Assembly: GCF_000156335.1 (NCBI RefSeq) | Contig: NZ_DS999213.1 | Location: 3,665,039-3,729,038, forward strand | Length of the DNA: 64,000 bases | Source of the DNA: Roseobacter sp. GAI101 | GTDB taxonomy: Bacteria > Pseudomonadota > Alphaproteobacteria > Rhodobacterales > Rhodobacteraceae | Reading direction: 5' to 3' | Shown here: positions 54,298 to 63,857 of the stretch, in pieces | Layout: each line of letters opens with the position of its first letter | Numbering within the stretch: position 1 is the stretch's first letter | Notes under the pieces: generated by a model | The model's input: only the letters and a program-made list of their open reading frames with translations | Told to the model about the DNA's origin: nothing | Databases searched by the model: none | Program-made: the position numbers and the translations under genes

Positions 54298-54332
54298 GTC
54301 AGGCGCGGACCCGTTCCGCGCCTGACCCTTTT
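54298..54332 (+). terminator. Hairpin between dctP and dctQ, probable attenuator
   Basis: A perfect 12-bp stem (GTCAGGCGCGGA / TCCGCGCCTGAC, 5-base loop) is followed by CCTTTT. In the middle of the operon it would give more binding protein than membrane subunits by partial termination or mRNA protection. Confidence 0.75.
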
Positions 54333-54371
54333 CCTCCGACGTCTTTCCTCTGACCCATTAAGGCCCCTGCC

Positions 54372-54878
54372 ATGCGTTATTTCTTACGTCTCGAAGACTT
54401 CACCACCGGCTTGGCCTTACGGCTGTCGATCGCCTTTCTGGTTATCGCCGCCGGACTGGCGCTGTTTCAGGTGATCACCCGCTTTGCCTTTGGTGCGCCG
54501 TCAACCTGGTCCGAGGTGATCACGCGCTCCGCGATGATCTGGTCGGTGTTTCTGGGTGTGGCTGTCGCCTTCCGCCACGGTGCTATGATCTCTGTCGATG
54601 TAATACAGAACGTTCTGCCTCCCCGTCTGGGCTTGGGTCTGTTTTTGTTTGCCAATTTGGGGTCTCTTATCTTTTTTGCCGTCCTGATGTGGCAGGGCTA
54701 TCTGATGACCCTGCGCGTCATGGCCCAGAGCCTTGCTGCCCTCGAAATTTCAATTGCATGGGTCTATGCGGCGCTGCCCGTCGGCTCGGCGTTTATCTTG
54801 ATCGCCATCATCGCCTCCATGATCCGTGCAGTGCAGGGTGACTGGCTGGCCGCACGCGATGCGGAGGCAGCACTATGA
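54372..54878 (+). CDS. dctQ: TRAP transporter small membrane subunit (DctQ)
   Basis: A 168-residue protein with four hydrophobic helices. The helix 2-3 region VITRSAMIWSVFLGVAVAFRHG is the DctQ signature (W and R/H near it). It pairs with DctM to form the sodium-coupled translocator. The stop overlaps the DctM start by four bases. Confidence 0.92.
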   Translation: MRYFLRLEDFTTGLALRLSIAFLVIAAGLALFQVITRFAFGAPSTWSEVITRSAMIWSVFLGVAVAFRHGAMISVDVIQNVLPPRLGLGLFLFANLGSLIFFAVLMWQGYLMTLRVMAQSLAALEISIAWVYAALPVGSAFILIAIIASMIRAVQGDWLAARDAEAAL

Positions 54879-56155
54879 ACAGCGCACTTGGCCTTTCGCT
54901 CGCTATCCTTTTTGTTCTCGGTGTGCCCATTGCGGTGTCCATCGGTCTGGCCTCGATCATCGGGATTGAGGCGCAAGGCCGGCTGCCCCTGCTGCTGGTT
55001 GCCCAGCGTATGTTTACAGGCATTGACAGCTTTCCGCTGATGGCGATCCCGCTATTTATTCTGGCGGGCAATCTGATGTCTGCGGGCGGTATCTCGCAAC
55101 GTCTGGTTGAACTGGCGAAGTCGTTGGTGGGTGGTGTGCAAGGCGGTCTGGCCTGCACCTGCGTTCTGACATGCATGCTGTTCGCATCTGTCTCCGGCTC
55201 TTCCGTGGCGACCACATTCGCCATCGGGGCCATTTTGATCCCCGCGATGGTCAAGCATAACTACCCCAAGCCACTGGCCGCTTCAATTCAGGCATCTTCC
55301 GCCGAATTGGGTGTGCTGATCCCGCCGTCCATCCCGCTGATTCTTTACGGTGTGTCCACCGATACCTCCGTCGGCAAGCTGTTTGTCGCAGGTCTCGGGC
55401 CCGGTCTCGTTGTTGCAGGCTCTCTTATGGCGCTGGTGCTGGTGATCTGCCGGATGCGCGGTATCGGCAAAGAAGATGGCGTAGGCCGCTCCAGCCCGGG
55501 CGTGGCGTTCAAGGCCGCGTTGCCTGCGCTGCTGGTGCCGGTGGTGATCCTTGGCGGTATCTATTCGGGCATTTTCACCCCGACCGAAGCAAGTGCTGCG
55601 GCTGTTTTTGCGGCATTGATCGTCGGTATGGGCCTGTACAAAGAGCTGAAGTTTGGCGACCTGCCGGAGATTTTGAAGAAGACCGTGATCGCGACCTCCG
55701 CGATTATGATCATCATCTCTGCGGCCTCGCTCTTTTCGTTCCTCATCACCCGCTCGGGGCTACCGAACGAGATTGCAGCATGGTTCAAGGACATCTTTGA
55801 AAGCCGTATCGCATTTCTGCTGGCCGTGAACATTCTGCTGCTGATTGTCGGCATGTTCATTGAGACGTCAGCAGCCATTCTGGTGCTCGCCCCGATCCTC
55901 ACGCCCATCGCACTCAGCTATGGCGTTGATCCCGTCCACTTCGGTCTGATCATCGTGGTCAATCTGGCGTTGGGGATGATCACGCCACCGCTCGGGGTGA
56001 ACCTGTTTGCGGCCTGTGCGGTCGCCAACCTGCGTGTCGAAAAGATCATTCCGCAGCTGGTCTGGTTTGTGCTTACGGTTTTTGCAGCGCTCATGATCAT
56101 CACCTACGTGCCTGCGATTACATTGTGGCCTGTTGAATGGGTCTTTGGAGGATAA
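54875..56155 (+). CDS. dctM: TRAP transporter large membrane subunit (DctM)
   Basis: A 426-residue membrane protein with about twelve helices. MAIPLFILAGNLMSAGGISQRLV, SGSSVATTFAIG and ELGVLIPPSIPLILYG are DctM hallmarks, and GMITPPLGVNLFAAC marks the second half. It moves solute across the inner membrane using a sodium gradient. GGAGGA at its end is the ribosome site for the next gene. Confidence 0.95.
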   Translation: MNSALGLSLAILFVLGVPIAVSIGLASIIGIEAQGRLPLLLVAQRMFTGIDSFPLMAIPLFILAGNLMSAGGISQRLVELAKSLVGGVQGGLACTCVLTCMLFASVSGSSVATTFAIGAILIPAMVKHNYPKPLAASIQASSAELGVLIPPSIPLILYGVSTDTSVGKLFVAGLGPGLVVAGSLMALVLVICRMRGIGKEDGVGRSSPGVAFKAALPALLVPVVILGGIYSGIFTPTEASAAAVFAALIVGMGLYKELKFGDLPEILKKTVIATSAIMIIISAASLFSFLITRSGLPNEIAAWFKDIFESRIAFLLAVNILLLIVGMFIETSAAILVLAPILTPIALSYGVDPVHFGLIIVVNLALGMITPPLGVNLFAACAVANLRVEKIIPQLVWFVLTVFAALMIITYVPAITLWPVEWVFGG

Positions 56156-56158
56156 CCG

Positions 56159-57043
56159 ATGCTTGTTGATTTTTTAGGTTTGGGGTCGATGGGCCTCGGT
56201 ATGGCGAAAAGCCTGCTGGAGGCCGGTCATCAAGTGCGCGGGTTTGACCCTGACGCGGCGCGTGTTGATCTTCTGTGTGCGCAAGGCGGCAGCGGTTTTG
56301 GTGAGGGTGTGCCACAGGCGGATGCCGTGGTCAGCGCGGTACTGAACGCCGATCAAACCCGTGCGGCGCTGTTTGGTGAGCATGGCGCTGCGGCACGGTT
56401 GCGCCCAGGCGGGGTGATCATTTCCTGTGCCACAGTCGCGCCCGCTTTTGCAGCTGAGATGGAGGCAGAGGCCACGGCGCGGGGATTTAGCTATCTTGAT
56501 GCTCCGATTTCAGGCGGTGCGATCAAGGCCGCTGCGGGCCAGTTGTCAATCATGGCATCGGGCAGCGCAGACGCTTTTGCGGCTGCCGATCCCCTGCTGG
56601 ATGCGATGGCGGAAACCGTTCACCGCCTTGGCGATCACGCGGGCGCAGGCTCTGCCATGAAGGCAGTGAACCAGTTGTTGGCGGGCGTGCATATCGCAGC
56701 CATGGGAGAGGCGCTTGCCTTTGGCGCGTCCCAGGGGCTGACCCCTGCGCAGGTGGTTGATGTTGTCTCTGTTTCTGCGGGCACATCATGGATGTTCGAG
56801 AACCGTGGTCCCCATGTGGTCGAAGGGGATTATACGCCCCGTTCAAAGGTGGATATCTGGCTTAAGGATCTTGGTATCGTGGGTGATATCGCCGCTACTT
56901 CCGGTCTGCCGGTGCCGATTTCGTCCAACGCGCTGGCACAGTTTCGTGCCGCGTCAGACGCAGGTCTGGGCGATGAAGATGATGCCGCCATTGCAAAATA
57001 TTTCGCCCGTCAGGGCGGCGTAACCCTACCGGGAGATAGCTGA
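56159..57043 (+). CDS. ltnD: L-threonate dehydrogenase (HIBADH family)
   Basis: A 294-residue beta-hydroxyacid dehydrogenase that would oxidise L-threonate to 2-oxo-tetronate with NAD+. The cofactor loop is FLGLGSMGLGMAKSLLEAG, the substrate motif DAPISGGAIKAAAGQLSIM and the catalytic lysine lie in GSAMKAVNQLLAGVHIA. The position before OtnK, OtnC and OtnI supports threonate rather than hydroxyisobutyrate. The next start overlaps its stop (TGATG). Confidence 0.9.
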   Translation: MLVDFLGLGSMGLGMAKSLLEAGHQVRGFDPDAARVDLLCAQGGSGFGEGVPQADAVVSAVLNADQTRAALFGEHGAAARLRPGGVIISCATVAPAFAAEMEAEATARGFSYLDAPISGGAIKAAAGQLSIMASGSADAFAAADPLLDAMAETVHRLGDHAGAGSAMKAVNQLLAGVHIAAMGEALAFGASQGLTPAQVVDVVSVSAGTSWMFENRGPHVVEGDYTPRSKVDIWLKDLGIVGDIAATSGLPVPISSNALAQFRAASDAGLGDEDDAAIAKYFARQGGVTLPGDS

Positions 57044-58278
57044 TGTTGCTGGGCTGTATCGGGGATGATTTCACAGGATCAAGCGACCTGGCCAACACCT
57101 TGGCGAAAGCTGGCATGCGGACAGTCCAATACAGCGGCGTGCCGACAGGCGATGCGGCGACGGATGTGCAGGCCGGTGTTGTCGCGCTCAAGTCCCGCTC
57201 GATTGCGCCGGAGGCGGCGATAGAACAGTCGCTGGAGGCTTTGAAGTGGTTGCAAGCCCAAGGGTGCGAGCAGATATTCTTCAAATACTGCTCGACCTTC
57301 GACAGCACGGCACAGGGCAATATCGGGCCGGTTGCAGATGCGCTGGCCGCCGCGCTTGATGCGCATAAAGTCATCGTGTGCCCTGCGTTTCCGGGGGCCG
57401 GTCGGTCGGTCTATCAGGGCTATCTTTTTGTCAAAGATATGCTGCTGAACGAAAGCGGGATGGAGAACCATCCCCTGACCCCGATGAAAGACGCAAACCT
57501 GCGCCGCCTGATGGCCGCGCAAAGCGTGCATTCGGTCGGGCATGTGCCTGCGGACGCGGTTTTTGAAGGGGCCAACGCGATCACTGCCAAGTTGGAGGCC
57601 GAGCATGCGGCGGGTCACCGGATGATCGTTGTCGATGCTCTTCGCGATTGCGACCTGATGCAGATCGGTGCGGCGGCAAAAGGTCTGCCATTGATCACCG
57701 GAGGGTCTGGCGTGGCACTGGGTCTGCCGGCTAATTTCGGTATCTCGCCGGCGCAAGTGCCGTGGCAGGGGCAAAACGGTAAGGCGGCAATTTTGTCCGG
57801 CTCCTGTTCAACCGCGACCCGCGGCCAGATCGCGTACCACGTGGCGCGACATCCGAGCCTGAAAGTTGACCCCGCCGACGTGATCAGTGGCGCGCAAACG
57901 CCTGAAACTGTTGCGAAATGGCTTGCTGAAACTGATGGTCTGCCCCTTGTTTACAGTTCTGCCGATCCCGACGAAGTTGCAGCTGTCCAGGCGCGGTTCG
58001 GTGCAGATACTGCCGCAGAGCCGCTGGAACGTTTCTTTGGCAAAACGGCGTCTTGTCTGGTCGACCTGGGCGTTGCGCGCATCCTGACCGCAGGCGGAGA
58101 AACATCAGGCGCTGTCGTTGAAGCGCTCGACATCCGCACATTGCAAATCGGGCCCGAGATTGACCCCGGCGTGCCGTGCTTGCGGGCAGACGATACGTTG
58201 GTCATTGCGCTGAAATCCGGTAATTTCGGTACCGTCGATTATTTCGAAAAAGCAGCGAAAATGTTGGGGCAGGGGTGA
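57043..58278 (+). CDS. otnK: 3-oxo-tetronate kinase (DUF1537 family)
   Basis: A 411-residue kinase that would phosphorylate 3-oxo-tetronate at C4. The N-terminal DUF1537 domain begins LLGCIGDDFTGSSDLANTLAKAG, and FKYCSTFDSTAQGNIGPV is typical for OtnK. The C-terminal nucleotide-binding domain has ILTAGGETSGAVVEAL and ALKSGNFG near its end. The neighbours fit the pathway exactly. Confidence 0.93.
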   Translation: MLLGCIGDDFTGSSDLANTLAKAGMRTVQYSGVPTGDAATDVQAGVVALKSRSIAPEAAIEQSLEALKWLQAQGCEQIFFKYCSTFDSTAQGNIGPVADALAAALDAHKVIVCPAFPGAGRSVYQGYLFVKDMLLNESGMENHPLTPMKDANLRRLMAAQSVHSVGHVPADAVFEGANAITAKLEAEHAAGHRMIVVDALRDCDLMQIGAAAKGLPLITGGSGVALGLPANFGISPAQVPWQGQNGKAAILSGSCSTATRGQIAYHVARHPSLKVDPADVISGAQTPETVAKWLAETDGLPLVYSSADPDEVAAVQARFGADTAAEPLERFFGKTASCLVDLGVARILTAGGETSGAVVEALDIRTLQIGPEIDPGVPCLRADDTLVIALKSGNFGTVDYFEKAAKMLGQG

Positions 58279-58925
58279 TGCGCGATACGGCCCTGCGCGA
58301 ACAGATATGCCTGTTGGCGAAATCCATGTTTGATCGGGGGCTGACAGGCGGCAGCACGGGCAATATCTCGGCGCGTACGGATGATGGCGGGTTACTTGTA
58401 TCACCCACCGGTACCAGTTTCGGGCGACTTGATCCCGGACGCCTGTCGCATTTCGACGCCAGCGGCACTCTGATCGGGGGCGATCAACCGACCAAGGAAA
58501 TGCCTTTGCATCAGGCATTCTATGAAACGCGCAGCAGCGCTGGCGCGGTTGTGCATTTGCACAGCTGTCATTCGGTTGCCCTGTCGATGTTGCCGGATAC
58601 CGACCCTGATAATTTCCTGCCGCCTTTGACACCCTACGGAATCATGAAGCTTGGCCGCGTCAAGCTGTTGCCCTTTTTCATGCCCGGTGATCCGGCGATG
58701 GGCGACGCGGTGCGCGGCCTTGCCGGTAAACGCAGCGCGGTCATGCTGGCCAATCACGGGCCGGTTGTTGCGGGCAAGGATATAGAAGCGGCCTGCAATG
58801 CCGTTGAAGAGCTTGAGGATACTGCAAGGCTGGCGATGATGCTGCGCGGCATGAATGCGCGCGGGCTGTCTGATGATCAGGTGCAGGCGCTTGTCACCAA
58901 ATTCGATATAGAGTGGGATGATTGA
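58278..58925 (+). CDS. otnC: 3-oxo-tetronate 4-phosphate decarboxylase (class II aldolase family)
   Basis: A 215-residue zinc enzyme that would decarboxylate 3-oxo-tetronate 4-phosphate to dihydroxyacetone phosphate. TGGSTGNISARTDDG is the phosphate-binding loop, VVHLHSCHSVALS holds the zinc histidines, and MLANHGPVVAGKD the third one. The ATG at 58278 (TGATG overlap) is preferred to GTG at 58275. Confidence 0.92.
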   Translation: MRDTALREQICLLAKSMFDRGLTGGSTGNISARTDDGGLLVSPTGTSFGRLDPGRLSHFDASGTLIGGDQPTKEMPLHQAFYETRSSAGAVVHLHSCHSVALSMLPDTDPDNFLPPLTPYGIMKLGRVKLLPFFMPGDPAMGDAVRGLAGKRSAVMLANHGPVVAGKDIEAACNAVEELEDTARLAMMLRGMNARGLSDDQVQALVTKFDIEWDD

Positions 58926-59698
58926 TGAAATTCTCGGCTAATTTGGGCTTTTTGTTCACTGATTTGTCGCTGCCTGATGCTATTCGTGCGGCCAAATCAG
59001 GGGGATTTGATGCGGTCGAATGTCACTTTCCCTATGATACCCCCCCGCCCGAGATGAAGGATGCCTTGGCGCAAACCGGTCTTCGGATGCTGGGCATGAA
59101 CACATGGCCGGGGGACCGCGCCGCCGGGGATTTTGGCCTTGCGGCACTGCCGGACCGTGTGGACGAAGCGCGCGCCGAGATTGCCCGCGCAGTTGATTAC
59201 GCCGCAGCGGCTGGCGTTGAGGCGGTGCATGTGATGGCGGGGCGCACGGATGGCGGGCCTGCCGCTGAGGAGTGTTTTCGCGCCAACCTGAATCATGCCT
59301 GTGATCTGGCCGCCGCGCATGGCCTTTCCGTCTTGATCGAACCGATAAACACCCGTGATGTGGCGGGTTATCATCTGTCTGGCACGGCCCATGCGGAACG
59401 CATTGTAAATGATCTGGCCCGTCCCGAACTGAAAATCATGTTCGACTGTTATCATATGCAAATCATGCAGGGTGATCTGGCAAATACGTTAGAACATCTG
59501 TTGCCCAAAATAGGCCATATCCAGATTGCCGCAGTGCCGGACCGTGGTGAACCCGACTGTGGCGAGGTTGATTACGGCTGGCTGTTGCCGCATCTTACAG
59601 CACTTGGATATCAAGGTCATATTGGCGCAGAATATCGCCCCCGAGCTGGAACCGAAGCGGGTCTGGGCTGGATGGCCCGGATGAGGCTTGCTCAGTAG
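58925..59698 (+). CDS. otnI: 2-oxo-tetronate isomerase (hydroxypyruvate isomerase family)
   Basis: A 257-residue TIM-barrel isomerase. MKFSANLGFLFTDL is the typical start, VLIEPINTRDVAGYHL contains the metal-binding Glu, and IMFDCYHMQIMQGDL the Asp and His. IGAEYRPRAGTEAGLGW closes the active site with the second Glu. It would convert 2-oxo-tetronate, made by the two dehydrogenases, into the 3-oxo form used by OtnK. Last gene of the operon. Confidence 0.92.
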   Translation: MKFSANLGFLFTDLSLPDAIRAAKSGGFDAVECHFPYDTPPPEMKDALAQTGLRMLGMNTWPGDRAAGDFGLAALPDRVDEARAEIARAVDYAAAAGVEAVHVMAGRTDGGPAAEECFRANLNHACDLAAAHGLSVLIEPINTRDVAGYHLSGTAHAERIVNDLARPELKIMFDCYHMQIMQGDLANTLEHLLPKIGHIQIAAVPDRGEPDCGEVDYGWLLPHLTALGYQGHIGAEYRPRAGTEAGLGWMARMRLAQ

Positions 59699-60188
59699 GG
59701 GTGTGCCCTGCCAGAGGTGGTAAACCACTACGATAATGCCATGAATAATTCTGCTAGAGGTGGAGGAGTTGGTCATCTGTTTCGTCGCGTCATTCGAATG
59801 ATCCGAATTGAGCGAGTTCCAGAAGCCAATCTCTGATTTGTGTGGCAGCTTTAAATGCGAAGCGCATGCTTAAAGGCCCCGGCCTTCTTGGATCATGGCA
59901 CGGGTGACCGAAACGGGTCGTAAATGTGATCCTTGGCAGATGGCCGGACGCGCAACGGACCGCGTTTGCAGGCGACCAAGGGTCAAAACCGGGCCTGTCT
60001 ATGCTGACAGCGCGGGACTTGGGTCAATGCGCCTCTGCTGCAAGCCCAAGAAAGGCTGGCCCCTAGAGGCGCTTTGCCTGTTACCTTCTGAAATTAAACA
60101 AGAAAATCGGCATTTGGAAGTCTGCTTGACCATCCGTACCGCGCCTTATAGCGTTTTTCGTTATATGTAATGGATCGGGACTGGTAAA
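59699..60188. other. Intergenic region before putA, no gene seen
   Basis: These 490 bases hold no recognised gene or repeat. Short frames exist without matches. A promoter-like TTGACC (60126-60131), 17 bases, TAGCGT (60149-60154) lies about 35 bases before putA. Confidence 0.5.
60126..60154 (+). promoter_or_regulatory. Candidate putA promoter
   Basis: TTGACC and TAGCGT are separated by 17 bases, with the putA ATG 35 bases downstream. Confidence 0.35.
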
Positions 60189-63100
60189 ATGAACAAACAA
60201 GCGATCGCCGATACAAAAATTGATAATAAATACCGCGCAAATGTGCGTGAAAGATACACTGCCGACGAGGCTGATGTGGTCGAAGCGCTGCAGGAACACA
60301 TCAAGTTGAACGATGCGGACCGACAAAAGGTCGCTGCTGCGGGGGCGCTTTATGTCGACCGCGTGCGCAAGGAAACATCGCCTTCCATGATGGAGGCATT
60401 TTTGGCCGAATATGGCCTGTCGACCGAAGAGGGCGTGGGCCTGATGTGTCTGGCCGAGGCGTTGTTGCGCGTGCCGGATGCCGAGACGATCGACGATCTG
60501 ATCGAAGACAAGATTGCCCCGTCGAACTGGGGCGCGCACCTTGGGCATTCGTCATCGTCGCTGGTGAACGCATCGACCTGGGCGCTGATGCTGACAGGCC
60601 GGGTTCTGGATGATGATCCCAAGGGCCCTGCGCGTATCTTGCGCAGCTTGGTGAAACGGATCGGCGAACCTGTTGTCCGGACAGCTGTCGCGCAGTCCAT
60701 GAAAATTCTGGGGCGGCAGTTCGTGTTGGGCCAGACCATTCAGGAAGGCCTGAAAAACGCGCGCGACGAAGAAGCCGAAGGGTACACCTTTTCCTATGAC
60801 ATGCTCGGCGAAGCGGCCCGTACCGATGCGGATGCACGACGCTACCAGCAGGCCTATGCCGATGCGATCACGGCGATTGCAAAGGCCGCCAAAGGGGACG
60901 TGCGATCAAGCCCCGGTATTTCCGTCAAGCTGTCGGCGCTGCACCCGCGTTATGAATATACGCACAAATCCACGGTCATGGCTGAACTGGTGCCCCGTGC
61001 CTTGGAACTGGCCAAGCAGGCGGCAAAAGCCAACATCGGCTTTAACATCGACGCCGAGGAACAGGACCGGCTTGATCTGTCGCTCGACGTGATCGAGGCG
61101 ATGCTGTCCGATCCCGACCTTGAAGGCTGGGAGGGTTTTGGTGTCGTCGTTCAGGCCTATGGCCGCCGCGCGGCCCCGGTGATCGAAACGCTCTACGACA
61201 TGGCCGAACGCTATGACCGCAAGATCATGGTGCGGCTGGTCAAGGGGGCCTATTGGGATACCGAGATCAAGATCGCGCAGGAATTGGGTGTTGAACGCTT
61301 TCCGGTTTTCACGCGCAAGATCAACACCGATCTTAGCTATATGGCCTGTGCCCAAATGCTGATGGACCGGCGCGACCGGATTTATCCGCAATTTGCGACC
61401 CACAACGCGCATACCTGTGCGGCGGTTGTTGCGATGGCCGGCAATGACAAGAACAGCTTTGAATTCCAGCGTTTGCACGGCATGGGTGAATCCCTGCACG
61501 GGATCGTCAAAGCATCGGAAGGGACGCGGTGCCGGATCTACGCGCCCGTCGGTGCTCACCGCGATCTGCTGGCCTATCTGGTGCGGCGTCTGCTTGAAAA
61601 CGGGGCGAATTCTTCCTTCGTGAACCAGATTGTCGATACGTCGATCCCCTCGGCTGCAATTTCGAAGGATCCGGTTGAGGCGGTCAAGGATTTGGGGACC
61701 CAGGTCGCGAACACGACGATCGCGCAACCGCATGATCTGTTCCGGCCTGCGCGCAAGAACTCCAAGGGGTTCCGCGTCAATGAACCCGCGTCGATCCTGC
61801 CATTGCTGGCGGCGCGCGAGGAGTTCGCAGAGGCGAAATGGAACGGCGGACCAATGGTCGTGGGGCGCGATGATGTGACACGCGTGGGACGCGATGCGCT
61901 GTCCCCCGCGGATGGCACGCGCGTCGTGGGGACCGTTTATGATGCAACCCCCGAAGACGTCGAGGCCGCTATCACTGCAGCGCAGGCCGGCTTTGAAAGC
62001 TGGTCGGAAACGCCGGTCGCCGACCGCGCCGAAATCTTGCGCAAGATCGCCGATCTTTACGAAGAGAACACGGCGGAACTGACAGCAATCACCACGCGTG
62101 AAGCTGGCAAGACCCTGCTGGACGGCATCGCGGAAGTCCGCGAAGCGGTCGATTTCCTGCGCTATTACGCCAACGAGGCCGAGCGTCTGGAAGAAGAGGA
62201 GCCGGGCCGCCCGCGCGGTGTTTTCGTCTGCATCAGCCCTTGGAACTTCCCCTTGGCGATCTTCTCGGGGCAGGTGGCGGCGGCATTGGCCGTCGGGAAT
62301 GCGGTGCTTGCGAAACCGGCTGAACAAACGCCGATCATCGCTGCCCGCGCCGTCGAACTGATGCGTGCGGCTGGTTTGCCAGAGGCGGCGCTGCAATTGC
62401 TTCCGGGCGATGGCCCGACGGTCGGCGGCCCGCTGACCAGTGATCCGCGCATTGCCGGTGTCTGCTTTACCGGATCAACCGAGGTGGCGCAGATCATTCA
62501 CAAGGCTTTGGCCAAGAACGCGGGGGCTGACGCGGTGCTGATCGCCGAAACCGGTGGTCTGAATGCGATGATCGTCGATTCAACCGCGCTGACCGAACAG
62601 GCCGTGCGTGATATTCTGTTATCGTCCTTCCAATCGGCGGGCCAACGGTGTTCGGCCTTGCGGATGCTGTATGTGCAGGAAGAGGCCAAGGACCGCCTGA
62701 CAGAAATGCTGTATGGTGCGATGGATGCGCTGGTGATCGGTGACCCGTGGGCAACGGATGTGGATGTGTCACCGGTGATCGACGCCGAAGCACAGGCCGG
62801 CATCATGGACTATGTCGCCGAACATGAAAAAGCAGGTACCTTGCTCAAGCAGCTCGATGTCCCGACACAAGGCACGTATGCGACGCCAGCGGTTGTTCAG
62901 GTCAACGGCATTGCGGACATGGAACGCGAAATCTTCGGCCCGGTGCTGCATGTCGCGACCTTCAGGGCACGCAACATCGACAAGGTCGTGGACGAGATCA
63001 ACGACCGCGGATATGGCCTGACCTTCGGTCTGCACACCCGTATCGATGACCGCGTGCAACAGATCGTGGACCGCATTCAGGTCGGCAACGCCTATGTGAA

Positions 63101-63857
63101 CCGTAACCAGATCGGGGCCATCGTCGGCAGCCAGCCGTTTGGTGGCGAAGGGCTGTCAGGAACCGGACCCAAAGCAGGCGGGCCGCACTATCTGGCACGG
63201 TTCCGGCGGGTCGGAAAACCGGACGCCGCCGTTGCCCCGAAAGGCATTGATGTTGAACGCGACGCCGTCTCAGCAGCGTTGGAACAGATAGACGCGCGCA
63301 ACTGGGCTGCGCGGCCTGACCGGGTGTCGGTGCTGCGGGCGGCCTTGACGGGCCGGACGGGGATCGTGCGCAAGGCGTTGGCCGAAACCGCCGCGTTTGA
63401 TACCACACCGCAAACGTTGCCGGGTCCGACAGGGGAAAGCAACCGTTTGCGGATGTTCCCGCGAGGCACGGTCCTGTGTCTGGGGCCATCGCCCGAAGTT
63501 GCCGTCGCACAGGCCATTCAGGCGCTTGGTGCAGGCTGTGGCGCGGTCATCGTCGTGCCGGGGGCATCGACGTCAATGGCAAGCGCCTTAACGGCGGCAG
63601 GGGCCCCTGTGGTGGCGTTGGACGGCACACTTGATCCGGCGGTATTGGTTGACCTTGAAGGCTTTGCCGTGGTGTCCGCCGCTGGCGCATCCGACTGGAC
63701 CCGCGATCTGCGCATTGCCCTGTCAGAACGCGACGGTGCCATTCTGCCGCTGGTGACCGAAGCAATCGCGCCCGAGCGTTATATTCTCGAGCGTCATTTG
63801 TGCATCGATACGACCGCTGCGGGCGGCAACGCCAGCTTGTTGGCGACAACCTCCTGA
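60189..63857 (+). CDS. putA: Bifunctional proline dehydrogenase / L-glutamate gamma-semialdehyde dehydrogenase
   Basis: A 1222-residue enzyme that oxidises proline to glutamate. The FAD proline dehydrogenase barrel spans about residues 100-480 (GISVKLSALHPRYEY, VRLVKGAYWDTEIK, VGAHRDLLAYLVRRLLENGANSSF). The aldehyde dehydrogenase domain spans about 560-1000, with ISPWNFPLAIFSGQ, ETGGLNAMIVD and the catalytic cysteine in SFQSAGQRCSAL. A C-terminal region of about 200 residues follows. No ribbon-helix-helix DNA-binding domain is visible, unlike E. coli PutA, so control must come from a separate regulator, for example the Lrp protein at 34.5 kb. Confidence 0.97.
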   Translation: MNKQAIADTKIDNKYRANVRERYTADEADVVEALQEHIKLNDADRQKVAAAGALYVDRVRKETSPSMMEAFLAEYGLSTEEGVGLMCLAEALLRVPDAETIDDLIEDKIAPSNWGAHLGHSSSSLVNASTWALMLTGRVLDDDPKGPARILRSLVKRIGEPVVRTAVAQSMKILGRQFVLGQTIQEGLKNARDEEAEGYTFSYDMLGEAARTDADARRYQQAYADAITAIAKAAKGDVRSSPGISVKLSALHPRYEYTHKSTVMAELVPRALELAKQAAKANIGFNIDAEEQDRLDLSLDVIEAMLSDPDLEGWEGFGVVVQAYGRRAAPVIETLYDMAERYDRKIMVRLVKGAYWDTEIKIAQELGVERFPVFTRKINTDLSYMACAQMLMDRRDRIYPQFATHNAHTCAAVVAMAGNDKNSFEFQRLHGMGESLHGIVKASEGTRCRIYAPVGAHRDLLAYLVRRLLENGANSSFVNQIVDTSIPSAAISKDPVEAVKDLGTQVANTTIAQPHDLFRPARKNSKGFRVNEPASILPLLAAREEFAEAKWNGGPMVVGRDDVTRVGRDALSPADGTRVVGTVYDATPEDVEAAITAAQAGFESWSETPVADRAEILRKIADLYEENTAELTAITTREAGKTLLDGIAEVREAVDFLRYYANEAERLEEEEPGRPRGVFVCISPWNFPLAIFSGQVAAALAVGNAVLAKPAEQTPIIAARAVELMRAAGLPEAALQLLPGDGPTVGGPLTSDPRIAGVCFTGSTEVAQIIHKALAKNAGADAVLIAETGGLNAMIVDSTALTEQAVRDILLSSFQSAGQRCSALRMLYVQEEAKDRLTEMLYGAMDALVIGDPWATDVDVSPVIDAEAQAGIMDYVAEHEKAGTLLKQLDVPTQGTYATPAVVQVNGIADMEREIFGPVLHVATFRARNIDKVVDEINDRGYGLTFGLHTRIDDRVQQIVDRIQVGNAYVNRNQIGAIVGSQPFGGEGLSGTGPKAGGPHYLARFRRVGKPDAAVAPKGIDVERDAVSAALEQIDARNWAARPDRVSVLRAALTGRTGIVRKALAETAAFDTTPQTLPGPTGESNRLRMFPRGTVLCLGPSPEVAVAQAIQALGAGCGAVIVVPGASTSMASALTAAGAPVVALDGTLDPAVLVDLEGFAVVSAAGASDWTRDLRIALSERDGAILPLVTEAIAPERYILERHLCIDTTAAGGNASLLATTS

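Noticed and set aside
59720..59835. Possible insertion-sequence remnant before putA
   Set aside because: Short frames such as MNNSARGGGVGHLF match nothing I recognise and no inverted ends are visible.
60906..62396. 496-residue frame on - inside putA
   Set aside because: PutA catalytic motifs run through the same stretch on +; this is a codon-bias shadow.
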